Below, piece by piece: positions 52,914 to 60,309 of a stretch of DNA of 64,000 nucleotides. The first letter of the stretch is position 1; the number at the start of each line of letters is the position of its first letter. The notes beneath the pieces are model-generated. The model was not told the origin of the DNA, did not search any database, and worked only from the letters and a program-made list of their open reading frames with translations. Source of the DNA: G963667145 sp963667145 (GTDB lineage: Bacteria; Cloacimonadota; Cloacimonadia; G963667145); assembly GCA_963667145.1 (NCBI GenBank), contig OY762943.1, forward strand, positions 744,001 to 808,000, in the 5' to 3' direction. Made by a program: the position numbers and the translations under genes.

Positions 52914-53674
52914 AATTTGCCCCTTTTCAGATTGCTAACCTTGAAAGTCCTGTCGGAAATTTCTTCGTTGTACTTCACACTCTGCACCTCCAAAAGTGTT
53001 GAATGTTGCTCCTGCTCGTTCTCCATAAATCTGGAAAACGCCGTCCAAATTCCATCAACTTTTCTAAAATCACTCACCGTCATCTTCTTTAAATATCTTC
53101 CTCGTTTGTCGTAAAATTCTCCTTTCACCACCAAAAGATACTCCTTGCTAATCCACCACAAAACTCGCGAATATTGGTAATCTTTGTCTTTGGAAGTAGA
53201 CTCCACCACCCAGCAATCCACATCTGCTACCTTCTCCTCTCGCAAAAGTTTATGATTGTCCTCCTCAGGCTCTCTCTGCCCCATGTCGTCATAAGTGAAG
53301 TCGGTTCCCATAAAATAGTCGCCAGTGTTGGAAGAAGCAATCCTCCGCACCTTTCGCAAAGCTGGCATATACAGCCACTTCTCTTCGTCCTTGTTGATGT
53401 CGTCGTAAGACCAATTCAGGAAAGCTGTTCCTTCCACATCAGCCGGCTCCAAAAACACAAACAAAGATTTCTCGTCCTCTCCATACTCTTTGCTAAACCT
53501 CTTGGTCATGCGAATCCTTTGTCGCCCCTGCCTATTGGTAAGCACCATTTTACTCGATGAAATCTGCGACTTGCCGTTTTCCCGCTGGTCAACCATATTC
53601 ATAATATCCAATCCGCTAAGAGCAAACAAGCAAGTACTCACACTAAAAATAATTCCTATTAAAAACCTCTTCAT
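52910..53674 (-). CDS. LolA-like outer-membrane lipoprotein-sorting family protein
   Basis: A protein of 254 residues with a cleaved signal peptide and a LolA/LolB-type beta-fold. Family marks are MVLTNRQGRQRIRMTK, EDEKSLFVFLEPADVEGTAFL, a MPALRKVRRI segment and MGTDFTYDDM. Such proteins travel with MMPL exporters and presumably carry a lipid between membranes. Two ATGs are adjacent; AGGAGG five bases before the second (53674) favours it. It is the first gene of the operon. Confidence 0.8.
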   Translation of the reverse strand: MKRFLIGIIFSVSTCLFALSGLDIMNMVDQRENGKSQISSSKMVLTNRQGRQRIRMTKRFSKEYGEDEKSLFVFLEPADVEGTAFLNWSYDDINKDEEKWLYMPALRKVRRIASSNTGDYFMGTDFTYDDMGQREPEEDNHKLLREEKVADVDCWVVESTSKDKDYQYSRVLWWISKEYLLVVKGEFYDKRGRYLKKMTVSDFRKVDGIWTAFSRFMENEQEQHSTLLEVQSVKYNEEISDRTFKVSNLKRGKF

Positions 53675-53707
53675 CATATCCTCCTAAGAATTTTGAACAG
53701 CGTTTAC

Positions 53708-53727
53708 TGAACAGTGTTCACTGTCAA
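53708..53727 (-). promoter_or_regulatory. Overlapping palindromes with -35-like TTGACA: putative TetR operator
   Basis: TGAACA-G-TGTTCA (53708-53720) and ACAGTG-TT-CACTGT (53711-53724) are two overlapping perfect inverted repeats. A minus-strand TTGACA (53727-53722) overlaps the right arm, so a bound repressor would block the -35 region of the 53674 operon. A further TGAACAG lies at 53694. The likely ligand is the TetR protein of 47384-48034. Confidence 0.55.
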
Positions 53728-53760
53728 CCTAAAAAATAAATTAAGTTAAAAATTTATGGC

Positions 53761-53785
53761 TTGACAGGATGTTGGATTGTATAAA
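53761..53785 (+). promoter_or_regulatory. Promoter-like block TTGACA-N13-TATAAA upstream of cassette 1
   Basis: TTGACA at 53761-53766 and TATAAA at 53780-53785 lie 13 bases apart. The neighbourhood (TGGCTTGACAG, TATAAACAAAT, TTATAATTTTT) is repeated at 58138-58186 with few changes. It would drive the AriA/AriB-like pair. Confidence 0.4.
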
Positions 53786-53860
53786 CAAATCGATTTATAA
53801 TTTTTATAAAGGAAGTAGAGTTTATTATGAAAATAGGTGCAATAATTTTTTGACCCCTAT

Positions 53861-53900
53861 TTGGTGTTGTAAGAGCAATAGCTATGCACAAGCGTTAGGA
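53861..53900 (+). repeat. attC-like right half-site before AriA-like gene
   Basis: The segment ends in GTTAGGA (53894-53900), matching the integron core GTTRRRY. Its reverse complement (CCTAAC, then about CTTGTGCATAG and CTATTGC) aligns with the left arm of the palindrome at 56136. The same half-site recurs at 58248. The core lies 34 bases before the ATG at 53934, as expected for a cassette boundary. Confidence 0.5.
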
Positions 53901-53933
53901 AACATAATAGAAGAACACTACATAAAAGATAAA

Positions 53934-55250
53934 ATGAAAATTAAAAAAGTAACTGTAAACGACTTATTTGACACTTTCAATCACGAGATAGACTTCAAGC
54001 ATGAAGAAGGCATTACATTGATTTTAGGTCAAAATGGATTAGGTAAGACAATGGTATTAAAAATAATCCAAGCCATTTTTCAAGCTGATTTTCTGTTTTT
54101 AGAAAATGTGCAATTCTCCTCAGTCCGAATTGACTTTTTGGATAATTCTTCTTGGGTGATAAAGAGAGTGAAAACAGAAGAAAAAGAAGAGCTTGTGTTA
54201 ATTCGATTATTAAACAATGAAGAGAAAGAAAAAATTAGTATAAGTGAAATGAATCATAACAACGATAAATTCAAAGGTATTCTACGCAAGTATTTACCAG
54301 ACTATTTAAGAAGGATTGAAGATGATGTTTGGATTGATAGAAGAGTTGAAAATAGTTACACTACGCAAGAAATATTCCATGCTTACAAAGAATATATTCC
54401 AAAAGATTTAGCTAACGAATATATGGTTTATCCTAAATGGTTTGGTGATGTAATAGATAATCAAAATATCGCATTAATTGAAACTCAGAGACTATTAACT
54501 TTTTCAAAAGAAGAGGATTATAGATATAGGCGGCCGACTTTCAATTACAAAAATACTGTTGAAGAATATTCCGAACAACTTTCAAAAGAAATCAATGTTC
54601 AATTGGCAAGTTCTTCTGAATTATCCACAAAATTAGATAGAACTTATCCAAACCGACTTATTGAAAGATTGAAAAAGACCTCTAATATTAGTCAAACAAA
54701 ATTAAACCAAAAACTAAATGAATTAGAGGAAAAAAGAGCACGATTACAAAAAGTTGGTCTATTGGATTTAGAGAAAGAACCAAACTTAGAATTTATAAAA
54801 GAACAAGACGAGGCGATTCGTGAAGTTTTATTGGTATATATTGAAGACAGTCAGCAGAAACTTGAAGTCTATAACAATTTAACGGACAAAATTGAACTCT
54901 TTTTAAAAATAGTAAATGAACGTTTTTTGAAGAAACAATTATCTATTTCAAAAGATGAAGGATTTCATTTTGAATCATTAAAAACAGGTAAGCCAATACC
55001 TGTAAAAAGCCTCTCGTCTGGTGAACAACATCTTTTAGTTTTATATTATCAACTTTTATTTATTCTAAAAAAGGATACAATTATTTTAATGGATGAACCT
55101 GAAATATCGCTTCATATTACATGGCAAAAGAAATTTATTTTAGACTTAAAGGATATACTCAGGCTAAACAAAATGGAAGTTGTAATTGCAACTCACTCAC
55201 CTTCAATAATTGGTAAAAATTGGGATTTAACTGTAGAACTTGAAGCATAG
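53934..55250 (+). CDS. AriA-like AAA/ABC-type ATPase of a PARIS-like defence system
   Basis: A protein of 438 residues from ATG 53934. Walker A is GQNGLGKT at 32-39. The ABC-like signature is SSGEQ at 361-365, Walker B is ILMDEPEIS with Asp387 and Glu388, and the H-loop is ATHSPS. The middle is coiled-coil. AAA_15-type ATPases of this build pair with a DUF4435 protein in PARIS (AriA/AriB); the next gene is that partner, three bases on. PARIS detects phage anti-restriction proteins and blocks translation. The frame also opens from 53769 across the half-site but that part does not look like the family. Confidence 0.7.
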   Translation: MKIKKVTVNDLFDTFNHEIDFKHEEGITLILGQNGLGKTMVLKIIQAIFQADFLFLENVQFSSVRIDFLDNSSWVIKRVKTEEKEELVLIRLLNNEEKEKISISEMNHNNDKFKGILRKYLPDYLRRIEDDVWIDRRVENSYTTQEIFHAYKEYIPKDLANEYMVYPKWFGDVIDNQNIALIETQRLLTFSKEEDYRYRRPTFNYKNTVEEYSEQLSKEINVQLASSSELSTKLDRTYPNRLIERLKKTSNISQTKLNQKLNELEEKRARLQKVGLLDLEKEPNLEFIKEQDEAIREVLLVYIEDSQQKLEVYNNLTDKIELFLKIVNERFLKKQLSISKDEGFHFESLKTGKPIPVKSLSSGEQHLLVLYYQLLFILKKDTIILMDEPEISLHITWQKKFILDLKDILRLNKMEVVIATHSPSIIGKNWDLTVELEA

Positions 55251-55253
55251 CAT

Positions 55254-56141
55254 ATGAGTTTAAGAGACGAAATTACTCCTAACATTATTGCAAATACTAT
55301 TTGTCAGGATATTTATGAAGGCTACTATATACTTGTTGAAGGCGATACTGATGAGCTATTCTTTTCAAAATTTTTAAACGCAGAAAAGAGTCAAATAGAA
55401 ATTTGCCACGGAAAAGAAAACGTAATAGAGACAATACAGATTTTAAATAAAAGGAATAATAAGAAAAAAAATAAGACTTTAGCAATAGTTGATAAGGATT
55501 ATGATTTTTTGGATAATACAGAATATCCTGAAAATATTATCCAAACTGATTTTCATGATGTTGAAATGATGTGTTTGAAATCTGAATCTTTTGATAGCGT
55601 AGCAAAAGAATATTTTTCGAAAAAGAAAATTGAAAAACTCAAGCAAGACCAAGTTGATTGCATTAGGAGTTATTTTCTGAGCATTATAAAACCAATATCC
55701 GAATTAAGGATAATAAGTAAAAAAGAAAATTTAAATCTCTCATTTAAAACAACAAAAAAAAGACCAAAAGAATTAAAATATGAAAAGTTCATTTGTAAAG
55801 ATAACTTTGTTTTTAAAGGATATGATGAACTTATTAATACAGTCAAAACGTATTATAATCAGGCGATACACTTAAATAATCAAGAACTTATTGATAAAAT
55901 CAAACAATTGGATTTGGAGAAATATGATGCGTTTGATATTTGTCATGGGCATGACTTATCAAGAATAATCCAAATAGGTCTAAAGAAAAAAATTGGGAAA
56001 AGTAAACTTACAAGTGTAACAATTGATGAAATCGAAAGAGCATTGCGTTTAGCATATAGTTTAGTGGATTTTGCAAAAACTGATTTAAAAAAGAAATTAG
56101 ATAAAATAAATAAAGAACTTGTAAAAAATTACGTTGCCTAA
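55254..56141 (+). CDS. AriB-like DUF4435 TOPRIM effector
   Basis: A protein of 295 residues. The DUF4435/TOPRIM core has LVEGDTDE with Glu29 and AIVDKDYD as the DxD, followed by TDFHDVEMM. In PARIS the AriB TOPRIM nuclease is released by AriA and cuts a tRNA. The gene follows AriA-like by three bases. It ends in the first bases of the palindrome at 56136: its TAA is within GCCTAAC, a common situation for cassette genes. Confidence 0.68.
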   Translation: MSLRDEITPNIIANTICQDIYEGYYILVEGDTDELFFSKFLNAEKSQIEICHGKENVIETIQILNKRNNKKKNKTLAIVDKDYDFLDNTEYPENIIQTDFHDVEMMCLKSESFDSVAKEYFSKKKIEKLKQDQVDCIRSYFLSIIKPISELRIISKKENLNLSFKTTKKRPKELKYEKFICKDNFVFKGYDELINTVKTYYNQAIHLNNQELIDKIKQLDLEKYDAFDICHGHDLSRIIQIGLKKKIGKSKLTSVTIDEIERALRLAYSLVDFAKTDLKKKLDKINKELVKNYVA

Positions 56142-56262
56142 CATTTTGTATAAGTAATGGCAGGCAAAGTGCAAAATATCAAGGTCTGTAGCCTGCTCAA
56201 ACGATATAGCGGTTTGACAGGAAATCGCTCCACAATCTACCAATACTCATAAAATTTAACTA
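56136..56262 (+). repeat. attC-like imperfect palindrome A
   Basis: It begins with GCCTAAC (56136-56142), an RYYYAAC core. The left arm TTTTGTATAAGTAATGGCAG is answered by CTACCAATACTCATAAAA at the right end. The right end lacks a clear GTTRRRY core, so it may be decayed. About four in five bases match element B (60009), including TAGCGGTTTGACAGGAAAT in the middle. Confidence 0.55.
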
Positions 56263-56272
56263 AAGAATCTAT

Positions 56273-56617
56273 ATGACTGACAAAATCAAGCAATACATCG
56301 AAAAACAGAATCCTAAAGAAAGACAACTTCTTGAAGAAGCCCGAAAACTGATTTTCAATACTATTCCAGAATGTGATGAATTCTTTCAATGGGGTGTGTT
56401 ATGTTACGCTAAAGGGAAAATTTACCTTTGTGCAATGAAAGGCAGAATTCACATAGGCTTTTCAATTATTGGTTTGTCCAACGAAGATGTGAAGATTTTT
56501 GAAGGTAGCGGGAAAACTGCCAGACACATAAAAATATTTACAGTGAATGAGTTAGAAGAAAAAAATATTGCAAAACATCTCGAAATGGTTAATAAAAAAG
56601 CGGGCATACCCGATTAG
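56273..56617 (+). CDS. DUF1801 family protein
   Basis: A protein of 114 residues in the YdhG-like/DUF1801 family: ARKLIFNTIPECDEFFQWG, a short beta-sheet with HIGFSIIGL, and the RHIKIFTVNELEEKNI segment. The role is unknown. It lies 10 bases after palindrome A and is probably carried by the same mobile array. Confidence 0.7.
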   Translation: MTDKIKQYIEKQNPKERQLLEEARKLIFNTIPECDEFFQWGVLCYAKGKIYLCAMKGRIHIGFSIIGLSNEDVKIFEGSGKTARHIKIFTVNELEEKNIAKHLEMVNKKAGIPD

Positions 56618-56662
56618 TCTTTGCTATTTATTTCAACTCTCTTAAATTAAGGGTATTCAACA

Positions 56663-57286
56663 ATGAAAAACAACAAATTTGCAACAGCTATAAGTTTAAC
56701 AGCTCTTTTCCTCTTAGCATTCTTTTATGAATGGTACATCAAAGTGTGGTCAATAAGTCAAATAGGTGCAATAATACGAGTTGATGCCTTTATCATCTAT
56801 CCTGCTATCCTACTTCTCTCTCTTGGAATATTCTTTTTGCTAAAGAAAATCAACTCAACTATAACTAAGTTATTTTTAACTGTCCTATTCCTCTTATTTT
56901 GGATTGTATTTGCTGGGATGTTCAAGTTTAATATTTTGGCAAATATGGAAGGGTATGACTGTGATGGCAATTTTGTAGGACTGGAACATACCAATTCTGA
57001 GATTAACGAGGAGCTGTTAATTGGTTCGTGGTTAGACACTTCTGAAAGCAAACTCCATTTCACTTTGTTTGCAGATAGCACTGCTCGTTCGGACAATATG
57101 GAAACTTTACTTTATAGAAAATGGCGTTTGCAGGGAAAGAGTTTAATTCTAACAGAAGAAAGTATTGGCAACGGAACCACTTCTGTTGGCGACTATGAAT
57201 ACGAAATTGTTTCGCTAAACGACAAAACATTGAGTTTAAAAAATGGGAAGTTCACAAAACAATATGTAAAAAAAGACAAGCAATAA
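56663..57286 (+). CDS. Membrane protein with lipocalin-like C-terminus
   Basis: A protein of 207 residues. Three hydrophobic helices fill residues 8-100. The rest is soluble and beta-rich, with IGSWLDTSESKLHFTLF and YRKWRLQGKSLIL strands as in small lipocalin-like domains. No function is known. It has no own terminator, so it is likely co-transcribed with its neighbours. Confidence 0.5.
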   Translation: MKNNKFATAISLTALFLLAFFYEWYIKVWSISQIGAIIRVDAFIIYPAILLLSLGIFFLLKKINSTITKLFLTVLFLLFWIVFAGMFKFNILANMEGYDCDGNFVGLEHTNSEINEELLIGSWLDTSESKLHFTLFADSTARSDNMETLLYRKWRLQGKSLILTEESIGNGTTSVGDYEYEIVSLNDKTLSLKNGKFTKQYVKKDKQ

Positions 57287-57313
57287 AATTTAACCTTTGC
57301 ATAAGAAGCGTTT

Positions 57314-58093
57314 ATGAAAACTATAAAAACCACAATAGATAGAGTCGCAAATTTCCGAACTGACTACTTCAATTCACTACCAAAATTTCAAGAGTTGTTC
57401 ATTGAATTGAAGGTGAAAAACTCTGACATCTATCTTATTCAACAAGAGAATAAAGAAATTGCTTACGCAATCAAGAGCAACAACGGCATCTTGATTGAAT
57501 TTTATGTATTTGACGAATATATCCCTAACAGCAATGAAATTTTTAGACAATTATTGAAGAGCTTATCAATAACAGATATTTACTGTAAATCGTTTGACGC
57601 TCTCTTGCTAAACAATTGCTTATTAAACTCTTTACCATATTCTCTACTTGGCTTGTTGTACCGTGATTATGCGAAGGCATTGATTGAAAATGACCCAAAC
57701 GTGATAGCAAAAAAAGCAGACGCTTCATCTATAAAATTATTGCTCGGACAGGACGAATCAATAAAGGAGCTTTTTGAAACAGAACAGCAATTGTCCGATT
57801 TTATTCAAAATGAGAATGTTTTTGAATTTTACAATAACGATGAGTTCATTGGATGCGGAATGGTGATAAGGACACATTCTGATTGGGATTTTTGTGATTT
57901 GGGAGTTTGGGTCAAACCATCAAAAAGAGGAAACGCTATCGGTTCTCAAATGATTTTGAAGCTGAGAGATTTTGCCATTAAAAACAATATAAAGCCAAGT
58001 TGTGGATGTGGAATTGAGAATTTAGCATCACAGAAAGCTATTAAAAAAAGCGGATTTGTAAGTAGAGATTCATTGATAAATTTTAAGTTGTAA
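57314..58093 (+). CDS. GNAT-family acetyltransferase with unusual N-terminal part
   Basis: A protein of 259 residues. The C-terminal third has the GNAT fold: NDEFIGCGMVI, GVWVKPSKRGNAIGSQM (acetyl-CoA loop) and NLASQKAIKKSGFV. The first about 150 residues are not recognised. The substrate is unknown. GNAT genes are frequent cargo of mobile gene cassettes. Confidence 0.72.
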   Translation: MKTIKTTIDRVANFRTDYFNSLPKFQELFIELKVKNSDIYLIQQENKEIAYAIKSNNGILIEFYVFDEYIPNSNEIFRQLLKSLSITDIYCKSFDALLLNNCLLNSLPYSLLGLLYRDYAKALIENDPNVIAKKADASSIKLLLGQDESIKELFETEQQLSDFIQNENVFEFYNNDEFIGCGMVIRTHSDWDFCDLGVWVKPSKRGNAIGSQMILKLRDFAIKNNIKPSCGCGIENLASQKAIKKSGFVSRDSLINFKL

Positions 58094-58141
58094 GTATAAC
58101 ATCAGCATTCCCCTCTCAGAAAATCCCTACAAAATTTTGGC

Positions 58142-58166
58142 TTGACAGAAAAATGTATCCTATAAA
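58142..58166 (+). promoter_or_regulatory. Promoter-like block TTGACA-N13-TATAAA upstream of the nuclease-like gene
   Basis: TTGACA at 58142-58147 and TATAAA at 58161-58166, 13 bases apart, in the same context as 53761. It lies in a 214-base gap between the GNAT and nuclease-like genes, which also contains an open frame of 30 codons (58200-58292) without known similarity. Confidence 0.4.
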
Positions 58167-58247
58167 CAAATTGAATTATAATTTTTTGATTAGTTAGGAA
58201 TGGAAATGATAAAAGAAAAATATAAACAATTGTGTTTATCCCTCCAA

Positions 58248-58288
58248 TTTGGCGATATAAGAACAATAACTATACACAAATGTTGGGC
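58248..58288 (+). repeat. attC-like right half-site before nuclease-like gene
   Basis: It ends in GTTGGGC (58282-58288), matching GTTRRRY. Its reverse complement (GCCCAAC, then ATTTGTGTATAG) resembles the left arm of element B (GCTCAACATTTTGTATAAG), as expected if both arms belong to the same cassette. The gene starts at 58308. Confidence 0.5.
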
Positions 58289-58307
58289 ATAATTACAAAA
58301 GACAATC

Positions 58308-60026
58308 ATGAAGTACGATCCCAAAATTATAGATGATTACATAAAGTCAGTAGAATATTATTATTTCCAAGACTTTTGTGACAGACTGTTGCTTACTCTT
58401 TACCCTAAAGAATATGTGCCAGTTTGTGCGGGCGGTCAAAATGGTGATATGAAAAATGACGGATATTGCTATGCATCTCGTATATTCTTTCAAGCCCATG
58501 CTACTAGAGGAGAACGTGCTAAGCAAACGAAAAATAAAATTGAATCAGACCTTATTGGCTGCATTGACAAATGGGATGATGTTGAAAAATTCGTTTATAT
58601 AACCAATGATACTTTGATTGGAGAAGTTGAAAACCATGTTGATGCTTTGAGACGAAAGTTCCCAAATATCATAATTGAAACATGGGGATTTAAACGATTG
58701 ACTTCAGAAATTAGAAAACTAAAAATTGATGAAATTGAATTTGTAATTGATAGAAAAATAATACCTGAAATTTCATTTTCTAACAGTGCAGTTGTCAGTA
58801 CTAAATTTTTAATCACAAACGAATTTGGTTTCATCAAAGAAATATCGGAGAAGGACTTAACTAATTTTCCTTTTGAAAATCCCATTCTATTAGAAAACAA
58901 GACCCTAAAATTTCTTCGAGAGTTAATTAATGGACAGAATTACAGACAAACCGAAATTGAAAAATTTATTGATATTGACAAAGAACAATACATAATAGAA
59001 TATCCTGATGCCGAAACACTTCCCCAGAAGAATAATGAATATCAATTCTATTTTCACAAACGGATTCCAAAATATCAAGAGTTGAAGTCTACAACTGAAA
59101 AAGATAATATTTCACAATTCCTTTTAAATAATAGCATATCAGAAGAAAGAATAAGTGAGATACTTACATGTTATGAGGGGGAATGTGCCGGTGCTGGCAG
59201 GTTCGAAGAACTCTATCACCTAAGACCACTATATGCTCAATTCCTTGTTGTCAAAAACATTTCAAATTACCCAATTAGATTAAAGAGTTTAGAATCTGTC
59301 TACCATGATGGAGTGCTATATGCTTCAAGTATAATAGATGAAAATAATCAAACTAATCTTCCTGAATTTATACTAGAGCCTTCACAAAATATCATTATAA
59401 ATGTTGGTCTATTTTTGAGCCAATTCAACGAACTCTCAAAGTTGAATCAAGACATTGTTACATCAACCTATGTTCCAGATCAAATCCAACAATTAGAATT
59501 TGGTTCCATTAAGGAAAATCAAACTATCGAATTTATTGGTCCAAGGTTAGTACCAAAGAAAATCCGTATTGAGCTTAATAAAGCGGAATCAGAATGTGAC
59601 ATACATGACTTTTCATTTGAGAAAGTTTACTGGGTTGACAGACATTGGCAATGTGGAAGCTGCCCTCATCTCTTTTTTGTACAAAATGACGAATTGAAAT
59701 ATCAAGGAGAAATACTATCTGTTAAACCTAATCATATTCAAACTGAAAGAATATTAATCCCACATAAGGTTTCAGAGTTGATAATAGCAGAATTAGAACA
59801 AGAAGTAACGAGTATTAATTACCTAAAGCGAAATGAATTAGTTATTGATAATCAAATTACTCTAACAGAAGGAGAAATTTGCTCATTTTCAGTTTCAGAA
59901 AATGACCTAATTGAAATAGAAGGTAAATACGAATTAAAAAAATATTCGAATAAAACATTACTTAAAAAGGATAAATATAACTTGATTGAAAAATTTAAAA
60001 ATAACTATGCTCAACATTTTGTATAA
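58308..60026 (+). CDS. Uncharacterised protein with nuclease-like N-terminus (defence candidate)
   Basis: A protein of 572 residues. Residues 1-150 show a pattern seen in restriction-endonuclease-like domains: YYFQDFCDRLLLTLYP, then GGQNGDMKNDGY (Asp47, Asp51), FFQAHA (Gln62, His64), a Lys-rich stretch to Lys77, and a following YITND strand. This fits a PD-(D/E)xK-type site, though not proven. From about 165 on, it is an unknown beta-rich region. It contains a conserved-looking WQCGSCPHLFF segment with Cys449, Cys452 and His454, possibly a metal site. The stop codon lies in palindrome B. It resembles no named defence system I know of. Confidence 0.6.
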   Translation: MKYDPKIIDDYIKSVEYYYFQDFCDRLLLTLYPKEYVPVCAGGQNGDMKNDGYCYASRIFFQAHATRGERAKQTKNKIESDLIGCIDKWDDVEKFVYITNDTLIGEVENHVDALRRKFPNIIIETWGFKRLTSEIRKLKIDEIEFVIDRKIIPEISFSNSAVVSTKFLITNEFGFIKEISEKDLTNFPFENPILLENKTLKFLRELINGQNYRQTEIEKFIDIDKEQYIIEYPDAETLPQKNNEYQFYFHKRIPKYQELKSTTEKDNISQFLLNNSISEERISEILTCYEGECAGAGRFEELYHLRPLYAQFLVVKNISNYPIRLKSLESVYHDGVLYASSIIDENNQTNLPEFILEPSQNIIINVGLFLSQFNELSKLNQDIVTSTYVPDQIQQLEFGSIKENQTIEFIGPRLVPKKIRIELNKAESECDIHDFSFEKVYWVDRHWQCGSCPHLFFVQNDELKYQGEILSVKPNHIQTERILIPHKVSELIIAELEQEVTSINYLKRNELVIDNQITLTEGEICSFSVSENDLIEIEGKYELKKYSNKTLLKKDKYNLIEKFKNNYAQHFV

Positions 60027-60141
60027 GTAATGGCAGGCGATGTAGCAAATATCAAGGTTTGTAGCTCGCTCAAGCAGCGTAGCGGTTTGACAGGAAATTA
60101 CCACGCAACCTGCCACTACTCATACAATTTACCGTTACCAT
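60009..60141 (+). repeat. attC-like imperfect palindrome B
   Basis: It begins with GCTCAAC (60009-60015), an RYYYAAC core. The left arm TTGTATAAGTAATGGCAGGC pairs with ACCTGCCACTACTCATACAA; the middle holds GTAGCGGTTTGACAGGAAAT as in element A. A core-like GTTACCA follows but does not fit GTTRRRY exactly. The C-terminal codons of the upstream gene run into it. Confidence 0.55.
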
Positions 60142-60309
60142 AACATTATAAACAAAAACTTCTAAGAATATGTATCTGTTAGAAAATCTCAACTTATAAA
60201 CCTTACATCAGCCTTCATTCATCAGAAATTCCCCATATTTTATTGACTAATTTTTGAGCAACTTAAAGAAAGTAGCACTTAAGAAATTATTATTAAGGAG
60301 ATTATAGAT
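60142..60309. other. Intergenic stretch before serA-like gene
   Basis: The region shares an ACATCAGC-type block at 60205 with 58099, followed in both by a TCAGAAA-like stretch and then a TTGAC (60243 and 58142). The serA-like ribosome site AAGGAG is at its end. TTGACT at 60243 may be a -35, but no fitting -10 at a normal distance is seen. Confidence 0.35.

Noticed and set aside
53817..53865. Small upstream ORF in the first leader as a leader peptide
   Set aside because: Only eight codons and not conserved in the second leader.
53769..53933. Upstream extension of the AriA-like reading frame with 55 extra codons
   Set aside because: It runs through the promoter-like block and half-site, has no family similarity and no ribosome site; ATG 53934 gives the normal start.
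58200..58292. Thirty-codon open frame in the second leader as a gene
   Set aside because: No similarity and no clear ribosome site; it runs into the half-site. It is mentioned with the promoter entry only.
56136..60141. Insertion sequence or transposon explaining the accessory region
   Set aside because: No transposase, recombinase or terminal inverted repeats with target duplication of IS type are visible.
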